NCBI GenBank assembly: GCA_016177515.1
Contig: JACOUZ010000098.1
Location: 1 to 15,340 of the forward strand
DNA from: Acidobacteriota bacterium
Lineage (GTDB): Bacteria > Acidobacteriota > Polarisedimenticolia > Gp22-AA2
Length of the DNA: 15,340 nt
Reading direction: 5' to 3'
Position numbers and translations under genes: made by a program. The notes under the pieces were generated by a model, which had not been told where the DNA came from, made no database searches, and saw nothing but the letters and a program-made list of their open reading frames with translations. Within the stretch, counting starts at the first letter, position 1. Each line of letters opens with the position of its first letter. Positions 1 through 7,153 of this stretch are shown here, in pieces.

Positions 1-424
1 AGCCGGGGGTCTTGGGAGAGGCGATCGCGTGCGTGCCGTGGCATCCCCTGCAGGAGGTCCCGGGCGCCCCGTCGGTGCCGGTGGCGCGCGCCATGGCGGC
101 GTGGAAGGCGTGCGCCGGCCCCGGGTCGGAATGGCACGACCGGCAGTCGACCGGTCGGATCGTCTTCGCGTGCGGCAGGTCCTCCGCGCGGAAACCGGCG
201 TGGCAGTCGGCGCAGGCGAGTCCGGCGTGCGCCCCACCGGCGAGGGCGGCGGCGTCCACGCGCAGGGAGACGGCGCGCCCCTGCCTCCCCACGGTCAGCG
301 AGGCGTCGCCGTGGCACGCCAGGCAGTCTTCCGAGACCTCCGCCCGGGACGGCGACCGCCACCAGGATCCTCCGGCGATCACGATCAGGAGGACGACGGC
401 GCCACGCCCCGCCGCGTGCCTCAC
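1..424 (-). CDS. Multihaem c-type cytochrome, N-terminal part (runs off left edge)
   Basis: Partial gene: 141 codons are visible and no stop occurs before the window edge. A GTG start (422-424) overlaps the TGA of the preceding 9-haem cytochrome as GTGA, so the two are probably translationally coupled. A hydrophobic N-terminal segment (about residues 9-19) followed by WWRSPSRAE looks like a signal peptide or anchor. Four CXXCH sites are present: CLACH (34-38), CADCH (71-75), CRSCH (94-98) and CRGCH (125-129). The layout CLACHGD, then a VD-containing stretch, then CADCH, then pHAKTIRPVDCRSCH, then CRGCHGTHAI resembles the N-terminal module of membrane-associated cytochrome c3-type proteins. 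In some families that module is fused to a b-type membrane domain; whether that is so here lies outside the window. Inferred role: a further electron carrier of the Rieske/b complex encoded just upstream. Confidence 0.85.
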   Translation of the reverse strand, partial: MRHAAGRGAVVLLIVIAGGSWWRSPSRAEVSEDCLACHGDASLTVGRQGRAVSLRVDAAALAGGAHAGLACADCHAGFRAEDLPHAKTIRPVDCRSCHSDPGPAHAFHAAMARATGTDGAPGTSCRGCHGTHAIASPKTPG

Positions 425-1758
425 GTCGCCGGCTTCCTGTCGACCTCCCGCACCTTGAGGGCCAGGGCGATGATCACGGCGACAATGATGACGAGCGACA
501 GCCCCAGTCCGGCCCGCCGGGTGCGCAGCTCGGCCGCGGCCCGCTTTCCCGCCGCCACCCCTGCGTCGGCGGCCGCGATCCCCTTCTGCGCCGCGATCAG
601 GAAGCGCTCCAGGTCGAAGCTGTGGACCAGGACCCTGGCCTCGACCAGCTGGTCCCTGGCCTCCTGGAGCGCGAATCGGTCGGGGCCGACTTCCACCCCG
701 GCGCGCTCGGCCAGGTCCAGCCGATCGCTTGCCTCCCGCAGGCGCTCCACCAGGCCGTGGATGCTGTCCGCCATCCGCACGGCCGCCTTGTATCCCTTGT
801 CCTCCTCGACGTGGCAGCCGGTGCAGGTCGAGTCGGCCCCGACGCCGACCATGCCGTCGGTCGGGGGGGACACGGCGTGGTTGCCGTGGCAGACCATGCA
901 CTGAATGCAGGGCGTCAGGTCCAGCTTCAGCTTGGCTTCGGTCTCGCGGAACAGGGTGGCCTCCCGGCCGTGACAGGAGCCGCAGACGGCGGCGACGTTT
1001 TCCACGCCGGGCGGCACCGCGCCGTGGCTGCCGTGGCAGTCGTTGCAGGTCGGAGCCGAGGTGTCGCCGCCTTCGTACAGGGCGCGGGCGTGCACGCTCT
1101 TCCGGTACTCGGCATACTGCGTCGTCGCCAGGGAGTAGTGGCGCATCCGATTCTCGTCGGCGTGGCAGGTGCCGCACGTCTCGGCGACGCGGGTCGGGTA
1201 GACCGGGGAGCGCGGGTCGGAGACGGCCCGGATGCTGTGCACGCCGTGGCAATCGACGCACACCGCGGCGCGCTCGTCCCCCTCCGCGTTCCGCCTGCCG
1301 TGCACGGAGGTGCGGTACTCGCTGTACTGGTCGATGCGCGTGTGCGGGTTGAAGCGCTTCATGAAGGCGGCGTCGGCGTGGCACCTGGCGCAGAAGGCCG
1401 GGACCTGCCCGCGCACCGGCTTCCCGGTCCAGCCGAGCTTCCTGTCGTGCGCCGCCTCCGGATCCCCGTCGGCGCCGGCGGCCGGGTTGCCGCCGTGGCA
1501 GTCATGGCACGACAGCCCCTTCAGGAAATGGATGTCGTCCCCGGTGTGCCTCGTCGGCTCGAGCAGGGCGTCGTCGAGCTGCGCGTGGCAGGAGACGCAG
1601 CTCGTTTCGAGGGGCCGCGGTCCGCCCGGGGCCAGGTGCTGTGGCTCGGCGGCCGCGGCGTGGACGGCTCCCAGGAGAGCCAGAAGGACCACGGCGGGAA
1701 CCGCGAGGAGCAGCCACCATCCGGGCGCGGATCGTAGGAGGAGCCGCGAGTTTCGCAC
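421..1758 (-). CDS. Membrane-anchored 9-haem c-type cytochrome
   Basis: 445 residues from a GTG start two bases after the cytochrome b stop; GGAAGG six bases upstream supports this start over longer in-frame readings that would overlap cytochrome b. Residues 12-33 form a hydrophobic signal or anchor. Nine CXXCH sites follow: CVSCH (54), CHDCH (84), CARCH (123), CVDCH (167), CGTCH (195), CNDCH (238), CGSCH (259), CMVCH (287) and CTGCH (312). A module reading QYxEYRxSVH is repeated at about 144-153 and 214-223, showing internal duplication; its His probably supplies distal haem ligands. Residues 320-415 look helical and charged, then a transmembrane helix (about 417-434) and a short basic tail. 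It therefore probably sits on the periplasmic face, held by its C-terminus. From its place after Rieske and cytochrome b, I infer it replaces cytochrome c1 as electron acceptor. An extra Cys (284) precedes haem 8. Confidence 0.9.
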   Translation of the reverse strand: MRNSRLLLRSAPGWWLLLAVPAVVLLALLGAVHAAAAEPQHLAPGGPRPLETSCVSCHAQLDDALLEPTRHTGDDIHFLKGLSCHDCHGGNPAAGADGDPEAAHDRKLGWTGKPVRGQVPAFCARCHADAAFMKRFNPHTRIDQYSEYRTSVHGRRNAEGDERAAVCVDCHGVHSIRAVSDPRSPVYPTRVAETCGTCHADENRMRHYSLATTQYAEYRKSVHARALYEGGDTSAPTCNDCHGSHGAVPPGVENVAAVCGSCHGREATLFRETEAKLKLDLTPCIQCMVCHGNHAVSPPTDGMVGVGADSTCTGCHVEEDKGYKAAVRMADSIHGLVERLREASDRLDLAERAGVEVGPDRFALQEARDQLVEARVLVHSFDLERFLIAAQKGIAAADAGVAAGKRAAAELRTRRAGLGLSLVIIVAVIIALALKVREVDRKPAT

Positions 1759-1760
1759 GC

Positions 1761-2873
1761 TCAGCCTTCCGCCGGCAGGTAGACGATGAGCGTCATCACG
1801 GCCATGAAGGCCACGACCGCCCAGCCGCAGGCCAGGAGCAGGCGGTCCCATCGGCCCGGCGCTTCGCCGGCCCGATCGAGAAACGGCACCAGCAGAAGCA
1901 TCAGGGCCCCTGCTCCGAACCCGAGGACGCCCAGCATCTCCCCCTCCAGGCCGAGGATGTGGCTGGGGAGGAGCTTGAGCGTCTGGAACATCCAGGCGAA
2001 GTACCACTCCGGACGGATGCCCGCGGGGGCCGGCGCGAAGGGATCGGCCTTCGTCCCCAGCTCCCAGGGGAACAGCGCCGCGAGCGCGGCCAGGATTCCG
2101 AGGGCGGCGACCCAGCCGATCAGGTCGCGCAAGAGGAAGTTGGGGAAGAACGGCATGCTCAGAGGCGCTCCGCCGCTCTCGCTCCTGCGCTTCTCGACGG
2201 CGGGCGGCACGCTCATGCCGTGCTTCTGCACCAGGAGGAGATGGGCGCCGACGAGGACCGTGGCCAGGGCCGGCAAGACCGCGACGTGCATTCCGTAGAA
2301 CCGCGTCAGAGTCCCGCCGGTGACCTGGTCCCCGCCCCGCAGGAGGCGGAGCATGAAAGGCCCCACCAGAGGCACGGCGCCCGCCACCTGGGTGCCGACC
2401 TGCGTGGCGAAGAAGGCCAGCGTGTTCCAGGGCAGAAGGTACCCCGAAAAGCCGAAGGCGAGCATCAGGAACAGGAGCAGCGCCCCCGACAGCCAGGTCA
2501 GCTCGCGCGGCTTCCGGTACGCCTTCAGGAAGAAGACGCTGAACATGTGGACGAAGGCAGCCAGGACCAGGAGGTTGGCCGACCAGGAATGGATCGATCG
2601 GATCAGCCAGCCGAACGGCACCCGCGTCATGATGAACTGGACGCTCTCGAACGCCTCCGAGGCCGAGGGCCGGTAGTAAAGAAGAAGGAGAATTCCGGTC
2701 CCGACCTGGATGCCGAACAGGAACAGGGTCATCCCGCCCAGGTAGTACCAGAAGGTGTGGCGGTGCCTCGGGACGCGCTTCTTTCTGGCGAGCTCGCCCA
2801 GGACGCTCAGGCCGGTGCGCTCCTCGATCCAGGCCATGAGGCGCGGCACGGGCCCGGGGGTCGCCGGGCTCAT
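1761..2873 (-). CDS. Cytochrome b (full-length, b6 plus subunit IV type) of a Rieske/b quinol complex
   Basis: 370 residues; the ATG overlaps the Rieske stop as ATGA. Roughly eight hydrophobic helices are visible. The four haem-ligand His are placed as expected: H95 and H109 in helix B (14 apart), H196 and H211 in helix D (15 apart). The 15-residue step is the spacing known from cytochrome b6 rather than mitochondrial-type cytochrome b (14). The quinol-oxidation loop carries PEWYF (288-292). The N-terminal b6-like half and the C-terminal subunit-IV-like half are fused in one chain, about the usual length for bacterial fused forms. Role from family knowledge: two b haems bifurcate electrons from quinol, one path going through the Rieske centre. 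Gene order (c554-like, Rieske, b, multihaem c) indicates one membrane complex. The product is not a formate dehydrogenase or NarI type di-haem b, which have fewer helices. Confidence 0.95.
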   Translation of the reverse strand: MSPATPGPVPRLMAWIEERTGLSVLGELARKKRVPRHRHTFWYYLGGMTLFLFGIQVGTGILLLLYYRPSASEAFESVQFIMTRVPFGWLIRSIHSWSANLLVLAAFVHMFSVFFLKAYRKPRELTWLSGALLLFLMLAFGFSGYLLPWNTLAFFATQVGTQVAGAVPLVGPFMLRLLRGGDQVTGGTLTRFYGMHVAVLPALATVLVGAHLLLVQKHGMSVPPAVEKRRSESGGAPLSMPFFPNFLLRDLIGWVAALGILAALAALFPWELGTKADPFAPAPAGIRPEWYFAWMFQTLKLLPSHILGLEGEMLGVLGFGAGALMLLLVPFLDRAGEAPGRWDRLLLACGWAVVAFMAVMTLIVYLPAEG

Positions 2874-3313
2874 GTCTTCGACACCACGATGTCGTCGCCG
2901 GCCACGTTCACCTGGAACTGATCGAGCGGGCGCGGCGGCGGGCCGGAGACGTTCTTGCCGGTGAGGTCGTAGTAGCCGTTGTGGCAGGCGCACCTGATCT
3001 GCTTCAGGTCGCCCCGGAACTGCACCGTGCAGTTCAGGTGCGTGCAGGTGGCCGAAACGGCGCGGTAGCCGCCGTCCTCCGTGCGGATCAGGAGGCCCGG
3101 GAGGTTGCCGAAGCGGAAGATCTTCCCTTCGTTCGGCTTCAGCTCGCCGACCTTCCCCGCCACGACGCGCGACGTCTGGGCTTCGGGGACCTCGGGCGGC
3201 GAGATGTAGCGCGCCACCGGGTACAGGATGGACGCGCACATCGCGCCGACCGACGTTCCCAGAAACCAGCCCAGGAATCCGCGACGCGAGGGCGCGGACC
3301 CCGGGTCGCTCAC
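2870..3313 (-). CDS. Rieske [2Fe-2S] protein of the quinol complex
   Basis: 147 residues from a GTG start overlapping the previous gene as GTGA. The N-terminus has a twin-arginine motif, SRRGFLGWF (9-17), and a hydrophobic stretch to about residue 31, which is typical of Rieske proteins exported folded by Tat and kept as a membrane anchor. Both cluster-binding boxes are intact: CTHLNC (90-95) and CACHNG (108-113). The ligands are C90, H92, C108 and H111, and C95 and C110 can form the usual disulfide. Box 2 is CACHNG instead of the common CPCHGS, and the Ser that often raises the redox potential is absent. A lower potential, suited to menaquinol, is therefore possible but is only inferred. It takes electrons from quinol at the cytochrome b site encoded immediately downstream. 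Confidence 0.95.
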   Translation of the reverse strand: MSDPGSAPSRRGFLGWFLGTSVGAMCASILYPVARYISPPEVPEAQTSRVVAGKVGELKPNEGKIFRFGNLPGLLIRTEDGGYRAVSATCTHLNCTVQFRGDLKQIRCACHNGYYDLTGKNVSGPPPRPLDQFQVNVAGDDIVVSKT

Positions 3314-3867
3314 TTGCCCGCCTTCTGAGGGTTCGGGTGGGCGATCTTGGCGCTCATCGCCTGAAAGTCGAAGCCCTTGAAGGTCGGGCTGTCCGCGTTG
3401 TGGCATCTTTTGCAGGTCTCCTCCGTCGGCAGGACCAGGCCGGCGGCGGTCGACTTGGCCCGGTCCTTCATGACGTCCATCTTCCAGTAGTCGCCGCCCG
3501 GACCGTGGCAGGACTCGCAGGAGACGCCATCCTGCGCCTTGTACTTGTCGGTCAGCTTGGCCGCCGGGGCGCCGTGCCCGCTCACGTGGCAGCGCAGGCA
3601 CTCGTCCGCCTTCTGGGGATCCGCGATCCCCTTGGCCGCGGCCACCTTCTTGGCCTCTTCGGAAGCGAGGGCGGCGTGCGCCTTGGAGTGCTTCGACTCC
3701 GTCCACTTGGTGAACTGCGCCCCTTTGGCCGCTGCGTTGTGGCACATCTTGCACTTCTCGGCGCCCACGTAGGCGTGCGCCGGCCCATTGGCGGCCGCGG
3801 AGCGCACGGCGGAAAACGCGGCAAGAGCAGCGAACCCAAGACAGAAACCAAGGACCGATTGCCTCAT
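3310..3867 (-). CDS. Tetrahaem cytochrome c554-like protein
   Basis: 185 residues. The start at 3867 is chosen because GGAGG lies seven bases upstream; the ATG at 3885 would put that site inside the gene. Residues 1-26 form a signal peptide ending near SAAA. Four CXXCH sites: CKMCH (39), CLRCH (90), CESCH (117) and CKRCH (152). The surrounding pattern, YVGxxKCKMCH, then a W and SKHSKAH, then ECLRCHVSGHG, then GVSCESCHGPGGDY, matches the cytochrome c554 family, first known as the redox partner of hydroxylamine oxidoreductase and also common as a small periplasmic carrier in other respiratory gene sets. No hydroxylamine oxidoreductase gene is visible here, so a nitrification role is not supported. 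First gene of block B, coupled to Rieske by a 4-base overlap; it is inferred to be a soluble periplasmic electron shuttle for the complex. Confidence 0.9.
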   Translation of the reverse strand: MRQSVLGFCLGFAALAAFSAVRSAAANGPAHAYVGAEKCKMCHNAAAKGAQFTKWTESKHSKAHAALASEEAKKVAAAKGIADPQKADECLRCHVSGHGAPAAKLTDKYKAQDGVSCESCHGPGGDYWKMDVMKDRAKSTAAGLVLPTEETCKRCHNADSPTFKGFDFQAMSAKIAHPNPQKAGK

Positions 3868-3874
3868 GATCTTT

Positions 3875-3879
3875 CCTCC
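3875..3879 (-). promoter_or_regulatory. Ribosome binding site that fixes the start of the c554-like gene
   Basis: The minus strand reads GGAGG seven bases before the ATG at 3867. Because it lies downstream of an in-frame ATG at 3885, it argues that 3867 and not 3885 is the real start; the shorter product also has a cleaner signal peptide. Confidence 0.75.
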
Positions 3880-3904
3880 ATGCAAGAATGACCCGCGGTT
3901 CTAC

Positions 3905-3921
3905 AAGCGAATACCATGCCA
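3905..3921 (-). promoter_or_regulatory. Candidate sigma-54 (-24/-12) promoter for the Rieske/b operon
   Basis: The minus strand reads TGGCATGGTATTCGCTT. Compared with the consensus TGGCACG-N4-TTGCW it keeps the GG at -24 and GC at -12 with exactly ten bases between them, and differs at two positions (T for C, and TCGC for TTGC). Transcription would start near 3896, giving a leader of about 29 bases with the ribosome binding site inside it. It sits in the only intergenic gap of the window larger than 25 bases. No sigma-70 promoter of comparable quality is apparent there. No activator site could be recognised. Confidence 0.45.
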
Positions 3922-3978
3922 CACACGGACCTGGCTGTATCCCAAAACTTCCATGTCGCCCGGACGAAAAATCCTCGC

Positions 3979-4962
3979 TCAGTCCGGATGGACGTCCGTC
4001 GATTCACCCCCTCCATCCACCCTCAGCACGGCGACCCCCCTGTCCCTCGCCTGGGTCACGTAAACCTTGCCCGAAGCGCCCAGCGTCAGGTCCGTGGGAC
4101 GGACGAGGCTTCCATGCCCGTCACCGCCCGATCCGAACTCGGTGACGAACTCGAGCCTGTCGTCGAAGACCATCACCACCCCGCGGCCCTTGTCCGCGAC
4201 GATCAGGTTCCCGCGCTCGTCCGCCACGATTCCGGCCACCACGCCGAAGGCGCCGGGAGTGGACCCCGAATGGCCGACGTCCCGCACGCTTCCCTCGGGA
4301 GAGATGACGAACGCCTTGAACAGCGTGGGAACTGTGATGAGCATGTTGTCCCGCGAATCCATGCTGAAGGCGGCGATGTCGTTTTTCGAGCGGTCCCTGT
4401 CCTTCATGCCGAGGAGTTTCGCCAGGTCATACGCCTTCCGGAAGGCGCCCGAACGATCGGTCACCACGACCCGATACTGGGCCAGGCTCGCCAGGACGAT
4501 TCGCCCGCCCCGGTAGAGCATCACGTTGGGCCGGAAGGAGGCCTGCACCTCCGGGAGGCCGGTTATGGCGATCCGGCCGGCCGGCTGCCCGCGGTAGTCG
4601 CAGCGGGTGATCCACCAGCCCGGCCCGGGGTGCGCGGGATTCAGCGACAGGCCCAGGAGGAGCAGGTCGCCGGACTCGTCGACCGCGAGGTCGAAGACCG
4701 TGCCGACGCCCGCGTCCAGGTCGAAACGGTGGATCTCCATGCCGGAGGCGTTGAACACCCGGACGGCGTTCCCCACGACCGCGTACACCTCGTCGTTGAG
4801 CCGGTCGGCGTACAGCTTGACGTCGTTGTAGGGCACGGTCCCCGAAAAGTCCGACAGGCTGTGCAGGTAGGAGATCGATGCCTCGGAGGCCCAAGCCGCG
4901 TGCGGAGCGACGCCGGGGGCCAGGAGGGCCAGGGACAGGATGCATCGCAGGGCGTGGCGCAT
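3979..4962 (-). CDS. Exported NHL-type beta-propeller protein (second of a pair)
   Basis: 327 residues; the ATG lies three bases after the stop of the preceding propeller gene, with GGAG seven bases upstream. Residues 1-26 form a signal peptide ending at AWA. The mature part is built of repeated blade-like segments. The clearest are near the C-terminus: GIVADERGNLIVADKGRGVVMVF and then a block with a P-T-D-L-T-L-G-ASGKVYVTQARDRGVAVL pattern, both typical of NHL repeats. There are no CXXCH sites, so it is not a cytochrome. NHL propellers are protein-binding scaffolds and have been reported beside extracellular multihaem cytochrome genes, so assembly or docking of the cytochromes is a reasonable inference; an enzymatic role cannot be excluded. 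Last gene of block A, followed by the 111-base gap. Confidence 0.85.
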   Translation of the reverse strand: MRHALRCILSLALLAPGVAPHAAWASEASISYLHSLSDFSGTVPYNDVKLYADRLNDEVYAVVGNAVRVFNASGMEIHRFDLDAGVGTVFDLAVDESGDLLLLGLSLNPAHPGPGWWITRCDYRGQPAGRIAITGLPEVQASFRPNVMLYRGGRIVLASLAQYRVVVTDRSGAFRKAYDLAKLLGMKDRDRSKNDIAAFSMDSRDNMLITVPTLFKAFVISPEGSVRDVGHSGSTPGAFGVVAGIVADERGNLIVADKGRGVVMVFDDRLEFVTEFGSGGDGHGSLVRPTDLTLGASGKVYVTQARDRGVAVLRVDGGGESTDVHPD

Positions 4963-4965
4963 CGG

Positions 4966-5871
4966 CTACTCCGAGACCGCGAACATCTGCACGCGGCCGT
5001 TCTCCCGGTCGGCGACGAGGATCGTGCCCGAGGGGCCGGCGCACAGCCCGGACGGGTACCGGAGCGAGCCCTCTTTCCACCCCGTGCCGGCCTGCCGTCC
5101 CTGGAAGGAACCGTCCTGTCCGAGGATCACGATCCCGTCCCCGTTCTGGTCTGCGAGGAAGATCCGTCCCTGCCCGTCGACCGCGACGGCCGTCGGAAAG
5201 GCCAGGTCCGCCCGCAGGTCGCCCGTGAGCGGGACGAGGGCGGCATCGGGTTTTCCGGCGACGAACACCCTTCTGCCGACGCTGTCGACGGCGAACACGG
5301 TCCCGCGCTCATCGACGGCCAGGTCGGAGAGAAAGCCCTGATTGCCGGGATACGCGATCGTCCGCCCCGTCCTGCCGGACGGATCCAGGACCAGGACCCG
5401 GGCCCGGAAGACGTCGAGCACATAGATGCTCCCCGCGCGTTCGATCGCGAAGCTCCGCGGCATCAGCGGGCCTGCCTGGATGTCTCCCGAGGGCTCCACG
5501 TAGCCCTTGAACTCGCCGGCGGGGGAGATCCGCGCGATCCGGCGCGACCTTCCGTCCAGGGCGAAAAGCTCCCCCCCCGGTCCGAACTGGACCCTGATCG
5601 GGTACGGGATCTCGGCCAGGCGGATTTCACCCGCCGGGGTCGCCTGGTCGCCCGCGATCGTGTACTTCAGGAGCCGCCTGTTCCCGGTGTCCGCGACGGC
5701 CAGAAGGGACTTGCCGTCGAACGCCACTCCTTCCGGCTGCTTGAGACCGGATCCCCTGTCGTCCGTGTAGATCGCCGGCAGCGGCCGCAGCTTCACGCCC
5801 TCGGCGGCATGAGTGGCCCCGAGCGCCAGGAGCAGGAGCGCGCCGCAGTGGCCTCGGAGGGCTTTCAGCAT
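4966..5871 (-). CDS. Exported NHL-type beta-propeller protein (first of a pair)
   Basis: 301 residues from the ATG at 5871, which follows the 16-haem cytochrome stop by four bases and has GAAGG seven bases upstream; a longer in-frame reading would overlap the cytochrome and push the signal peptide inward. The signal peptide covers about residues 1-23 (ending THAAEG). Five to six NHL blades can be read, for example GVAFDG...LLAVADTGNRRLLKY (48-70), DLAVDERGTVFAVDSVGRRVFV (183-204), AVAVDGQGRIFLADQNGDGIVIL (228-250) and a closing GLCAGPSGTILVADRENGRVQMF (275-297). The length suits a six-bladed propeller. No haem or catalytic motif is visible. It is related in fold to its downstream neighbour but the sequences are quite diverged, so this is either an old duplication or independent recruitment. 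Probably periplasmic or cell-surface. Confidence 0.88.
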   Translation of the reverse strand: MLKALRGHCGALLLLALGATHAAEGVKLRPLPAIYTDDRGSGLKQPEGVAFDGKSLLAVADTGNRRLLKYTIAGDQATPAGEIRLAEIPYPIRVQFGPGGELFALDGRSRRIARISPAGEFKGYVEPSGDIQAGPLMPRSFAIERAGSIYVLDVFRARVLVLDPSGRTGRTIAYPGNQGFLSDLAVDERGTVFAVDSVGRRVFVAGKPDAALVPLTGDLRADLAFPTAVAVDGQGRIFLADQNGDGIVILGQDGSFQGRQAGTGWKEGSLRYPSGLCAGPSGTILVADRENGRVQMFAVSE

Positions 5872-5875
5872 GGCG

Positions 5876-7153
5876 TCACCTTCGTACGTCCTGATGGCAC
5901 TGGACACAGAGATCCGCCCCGGTATCGAAGGTCGCGAACGACTTGAACGGCGACCCGTGGGATCGGTGGCAGCTGAGGCAGTCGAGCGAGAGATTCCGGT
6001 TCCGGGGATCGACCGCCTTCTCGCCGACCGGATGATTCGAGTGCTCCTTCCAGTTGTGGCAGGTCCCGCACAGCCCGACCACGTTCGGCTCCTTGAGAAG
6101 AAAGACGCTGTCCGAAGCGTGCGGAAAATGGCAGGCCGCGCAATTCCCGTCGTGGACCGGCGCGTGCTTGGTCAGGGACTTCTCCTGCCGGGCGATCGTG
6201 TCGGCATGGCAGGTGCCGCAGAGCAGTCCGGCCGGCTCTTTGAGGAGCGCGTTCCGGGCCGAGGCGTGGGGGCTGTGGCAGTTCTGGCAGCCGGCTTTGT
6301 CCAGCACGGGCCAGTGGACGCGGCTGCGCGCCAGGGTCTCGTTGACCATGGCGCTGTGGCATCCCCGGCAGAGCTCGAACCCCGGCTTCTTGACGGCCAG
6401 GGCGGCGGGCGACGACGCCTCTTGGTGGCACTGGCTGCACATCTTGTCGGCGACCGGAGGGTGGATGGTGGCCCACAGGATGCCGGCATTGTTCGAGCCG
6501 TGCGGATCGTGGCAGGAGGTGCAGCGCCCCTTCGCGACCGGGTAGTTCATGTGCTGCTTCGCGAAAACCGGCTGGTCGGCCCGGTGGCAGTCGTTGCACA
6601 GGGCGGGGACCTCCTTCTTGAGCAGGAACTCCGACTTCCCGGACGCATGCGGGTCGTGGCAGCCGAGGCAGCTGCCCGCGACCGGGGCGTGCCTGAACTT
6701 GACCTGGGAGATGGTCTTCGCCATCTCCGCGTGGCAGCCGGTGCACAGGTCGTTGCCGGCGGCGATCAGGTTGGACTTGTTCCGCGAGGCGTGCGGATCG
6801 TGGCAGCGGATGCACTCGCCGGCCAAAACCGGAGCGTGGACGCTCCGCGCCTTCTCGGGGACCAGCCCGGCGTGGCAGCTCGAGCAGATCGTCGCGGCGC
6901 CTGCGGCGAGGAGCTTGCCGTGGGAGGAGGCATGGGGATCGTGACAGTCGGTACAGTCCCCCGCTTTCACGGGCGTGTGGACGAAGGGCCGGCTCACCGT
7001 GTCCTGGAAAGTCGCATGGCACGAGAGGCAAAGTTTCCCCCTGGCGCCCGCCTTGAGACGGAACCTGTCCTGCGGCGCGGGGGGGGCCGCCGTCGCCGCG
7101 GCCGGGAGCGCGATCGCGAGGAGCACCGTGATGACTCCGATCCGCGTCTTCAT
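5876..7153 (-). CDS. 16-haem c-type cytochrome with doubled CXXCH modules
   Basis: 425 residues; its ATG overlaps the 26-haem gene's stop as ATGA. Signal peptide about 1-23 (ending ATAAP). Sixteen CXXCH sites run from residue 42 to 420, mostly in pairs: HxPVxxGxCxxCHDPHAS, a short LL-containing linker, then LCxxCH about 23 residues after the first. This is the doubled-CXXCH arrangement of extracellular and periplasmic multihaem cytochromes. The DPH His and the HAP/HTP His probably supply distal ligands for bis-His haems. One module breaks the pattern: haem 8 has no close partner, and haems 9-10 read CSQCHQEASS then LCRGCH. The same break occurs at the same haem numbers in the larger neighbour. 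No transmembrane helix follows the signal peptide and no catalytic site is visible, so electron storage or conduction, not substrate chemistry, is inferred. Confidence 0.93.
   Translation of the reverse strand: MKTRIGVITVLLAIALPAAATAAPPAPQDRFRLKAGARGKLCLSCHATFQDTVSRPFVHTPVKAGDCTDCHDPHASSHGKLLAAGAATICSSCHAGLVPEKARSVHAPVLAGECIRCHDPHASRNKSNLIAAGNDLCTGCHAEMAKTISQVKFRHAPVAGSCLGCHDPHASGKSEFLLKKEVPALCNDCHRADQPVFAKQHMNYPVAKGRCTSCHDPHGSNNAGILWATIHPPVADKMCSQCHQEASSPAALAVKKPGFELCRGCHSAMVNETLARSRVHWPVLDKAGCQNCHSPHASARNALLKEPAGLLCGTCHADTIARQEKSLTKHAPVHDGNCAACHFPHASDSVFLLKEPNVVGLCGTCHNWKEHSNHPVGEKAVDPRNRNLSLDCLSCHRSHGSPFKSFATFDTGADLCVQCHQDVRR

Larger units (their letters stand above)
3868..3978. other. Intergenic region between blocks A and B
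   Basis: The only non-coding stretch of note (111 bases) and visibly less GC-rich than the genes. It holds the candidate sigma-54 promoter and the ribosome binding site of the c554-like gene. I see no clear intrinsic terminator for block A, so read-through into block B remains possible. Confidence 0.7.

Noticed and set aside
3310..3867. Assignment of the tetrahaem protein to nitrification because of its c554 likeness
   Set aside because: No hydroxylamine oxidoreductase or related gene is visible, and c554-like domains are widespread in other respiratory systems.
3960..3987. Inverted repeat CCGGAC/GTCCGG around the stop of the second NHL gene, considered as a terminator
   Set aside because: Only six base pairs with a 16-base loop that contains the U-run; no U-run follows the stem, so it does not fit an intrinsic terminator.
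3916..5946. Long plus-strand reading frame (676 codons) opposite the two NHL genes
   Set aside because: It is antisense to well-supported propeller genes, its translation is low-complexity Arg/Pro/Gly/His-rich with no domain or signal peptide, and it is explained by high GC at third positions of the real genes.
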